This document shows positions 62,961 to 64,000 of a DNA stretch of 64,000 bases, piece by piece; the stretch's first letter is position 1, and the number at the start of each line of letters is the position of its first letter. Below the pieces are notes generated by a model, which was not told the DNA's origin, ran no database searches, and saw only the letters and a list, made by a program, of their open reading frames with translations. The translations under genes were made by a program, and so were the position numbers. Source of the stretch: Tetrahymena elliotti 4EA (lineage: Eukaryota > Ciliophora > Oligohymenophorea > Hymenostomatida > Tetrahymenidae); the NCBI GenBank assembly GCA_000231825.2, contig JH720305.1, positions 1,377,557-1,441,556 on the forward strand. The letters run 5' to 3'.

Positions 62961-64000
62961 GATTGCTTTTTGCTTTAATAGAACTATGCTTAATTATTTT
63001 AAAATCAAATGTTCTACAATAATTTTTGTAATTTATTATTTTAGATTTTTTATTTCCGACTTAAGATTTACTACTTAAATAACGCTTTCTCTCATAAATT
63101 TTCTTTAACAATACTTATAGAAATTTTAATAATACAAAAAGAAAAGTTAATAATACAAAGAGAAAAGTTAATATAGCAAAATTAGTTGTAGCCACAAAAA
63201 TATTCTTTGAAAAAAATTTAAGGCAAGTAATTATAATCTTACATACTTACAAAATAACTAACCTTTTGAAAATTAAAAGCCATAGTTTAAAAAAAACATA
63301 TTAGTTTACAGTAAACAATAATTTTTTTTTCATAAGCATTAACAAGAAATAATTTTTTTTAAATTTAAAGTTTTTTGAAAATAATTTTTATTTATGATTA
63401 ATAATTTTAACGATAGAAAATAAAAATTGAATTTTTTTAGCTTATCAAAATGATCAAATATTTAAATTTATAATCTATTCGAAAATAGTTAATCTGAAAC
63501 ATTATCGACATAATTTTTGCGAAATTCATAATTTTGTATCTTTACTCTAAAAGCCACTCATTATAAGAAATATACTTTAATTTTTATTTAAAGTTCCACT
63601 TAAGATTACCATAGCCAATTTCAGAAAAGTCACTTAGAACATATTTGAGAGTAGAATTAAAAAATTAGTTTTACCCTAGCTCTGATTAAAAATAATGGGT
63701 TTAGTACCAAACAAAAAGCTTGAAAAAGATAATTGGATTAATCGTTGGTAAAAAAAATTTAAATAAATCAAGTAAAAATCTGAAACAATGTTCGTATTAG
63801 TATATAAGGTGGAAAAATTATGACTCTTTCTAAAATAAAAATAAAGATTTAAATAAATCACATTTTTTATTTAAATTTTAAGGTAAGTAAGTAAGTAAGT
63901 AAGTTCGAACATAAACAAATTTTGAATGAAAGTCAGTTAAAAACAAAAAAAATTTAAAATAGAGATATTAAAATTAAATTATATCATTCAGTTTTTTTTT
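62961..64000. other. Intergenic to window end
   Basis: 5' flank of the two-helix protein gene and about 1 kb of AT-rich DNA. A GTAA simple repeat lies at 63883-63904. No gene seen. Confidence 0.5.
63883..63904. repeat. GTAA microsatellite
   Basis: Five and a half perfect GTAA units. Simple-sequence tract in an intergenic region. Confidence 0.9.

Noticed and set aside
1..64000. Prokaryotic-style operons, CRISPR arrays, attachment sites, terminators
   Set aside because: Introns, genetic code and gene spacing mark this as eukaryotic; no regularly spaced repeats or prokaryotic signals are present.

Overview
The window reads as nuclear DNA of a ciliate, most like Tetrahymena. It is very AT-rich. 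Long coding frames run through many TAA and TAG triplets and end only at TGA, which is the ciliate code with TAA and TAG read as Gln. Genes carry short AT-rich GT...AG introns of about 42-230 bp. A standard-code ORF search therefore breaks almost every gene, and most of its short ORFs are shadows. I rebuilt the models by hand in the ciliate code. Where exon junctions are given, the codon phases match on both sides unless stated. I cannot tell from this sequence whether it is macronuclear or micronuclear DNA. A 100-N assembly gap lies at 27518-27617.

Layout. 1-3312: no gene seen. 3313-4946 (+): cAMP-dependent protein kinase regulatory subunit with a damaged second cyclic-nucleotide site. 5471-6060: three diverged tandem repeat copies; a perfect 136-bp palindrome has inserted in the middle one. 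6366-8664 (+): Asn/Gln-rich protein. 9330-9680 (+): 75-residue, three-exon gene. 9713-11161 (-): seven-helix membrane protein. 12490-13881 and 15722-16837 (+): duplicated YeeE/YedE-type sulfur transporters separated by a degenerate repeat field. 18053-24969 (-): a 12-exon gene for a 1978-residue PAS-like membrane protein of a ciliate-expanded family. 25463-26962 and 28972-30120 (-): two paralogous single-helix proteins with a Cys-rich knot and a hydrolase-like domain. 32520-33584 (-): signal peptide, eight Cys, one helix.

35.4-45.5 kb (+) holds lineage-specific genes. Two carry the same ~144-residue C-terminal domain (36703-37639 and 43513-45453), and two unrelated multi-exon genes lie between them (39050-40180 and 40440-42693). 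47333-51378 (+): very large Asn/Gln-rich protein. 52330-53789 (+): leucine-rich repeat gene in which each repeat is one exon of almost exactly 90 nt. 54653-55940 (-): acid ceramidase/NAAA-type amidase with signal peptide. 57040-58377 (+): unknown. 58896-62960 (-): intronless 1354-residue two-helix membrane protein. No tRNA, rRNA, CRISPR or telomeric sequence was recognised.

No operon-like logic is expected here; each gene has its own flanks. Readable themes are cAMP signalling, sulfur-compound transport, lysosomal lipid-amide hydrolysis, several large membrane receptor- or channel-like proteins, and tandem or local duplication (the transporters, the hydrolase-like pair and the C-terminal-domain pair).
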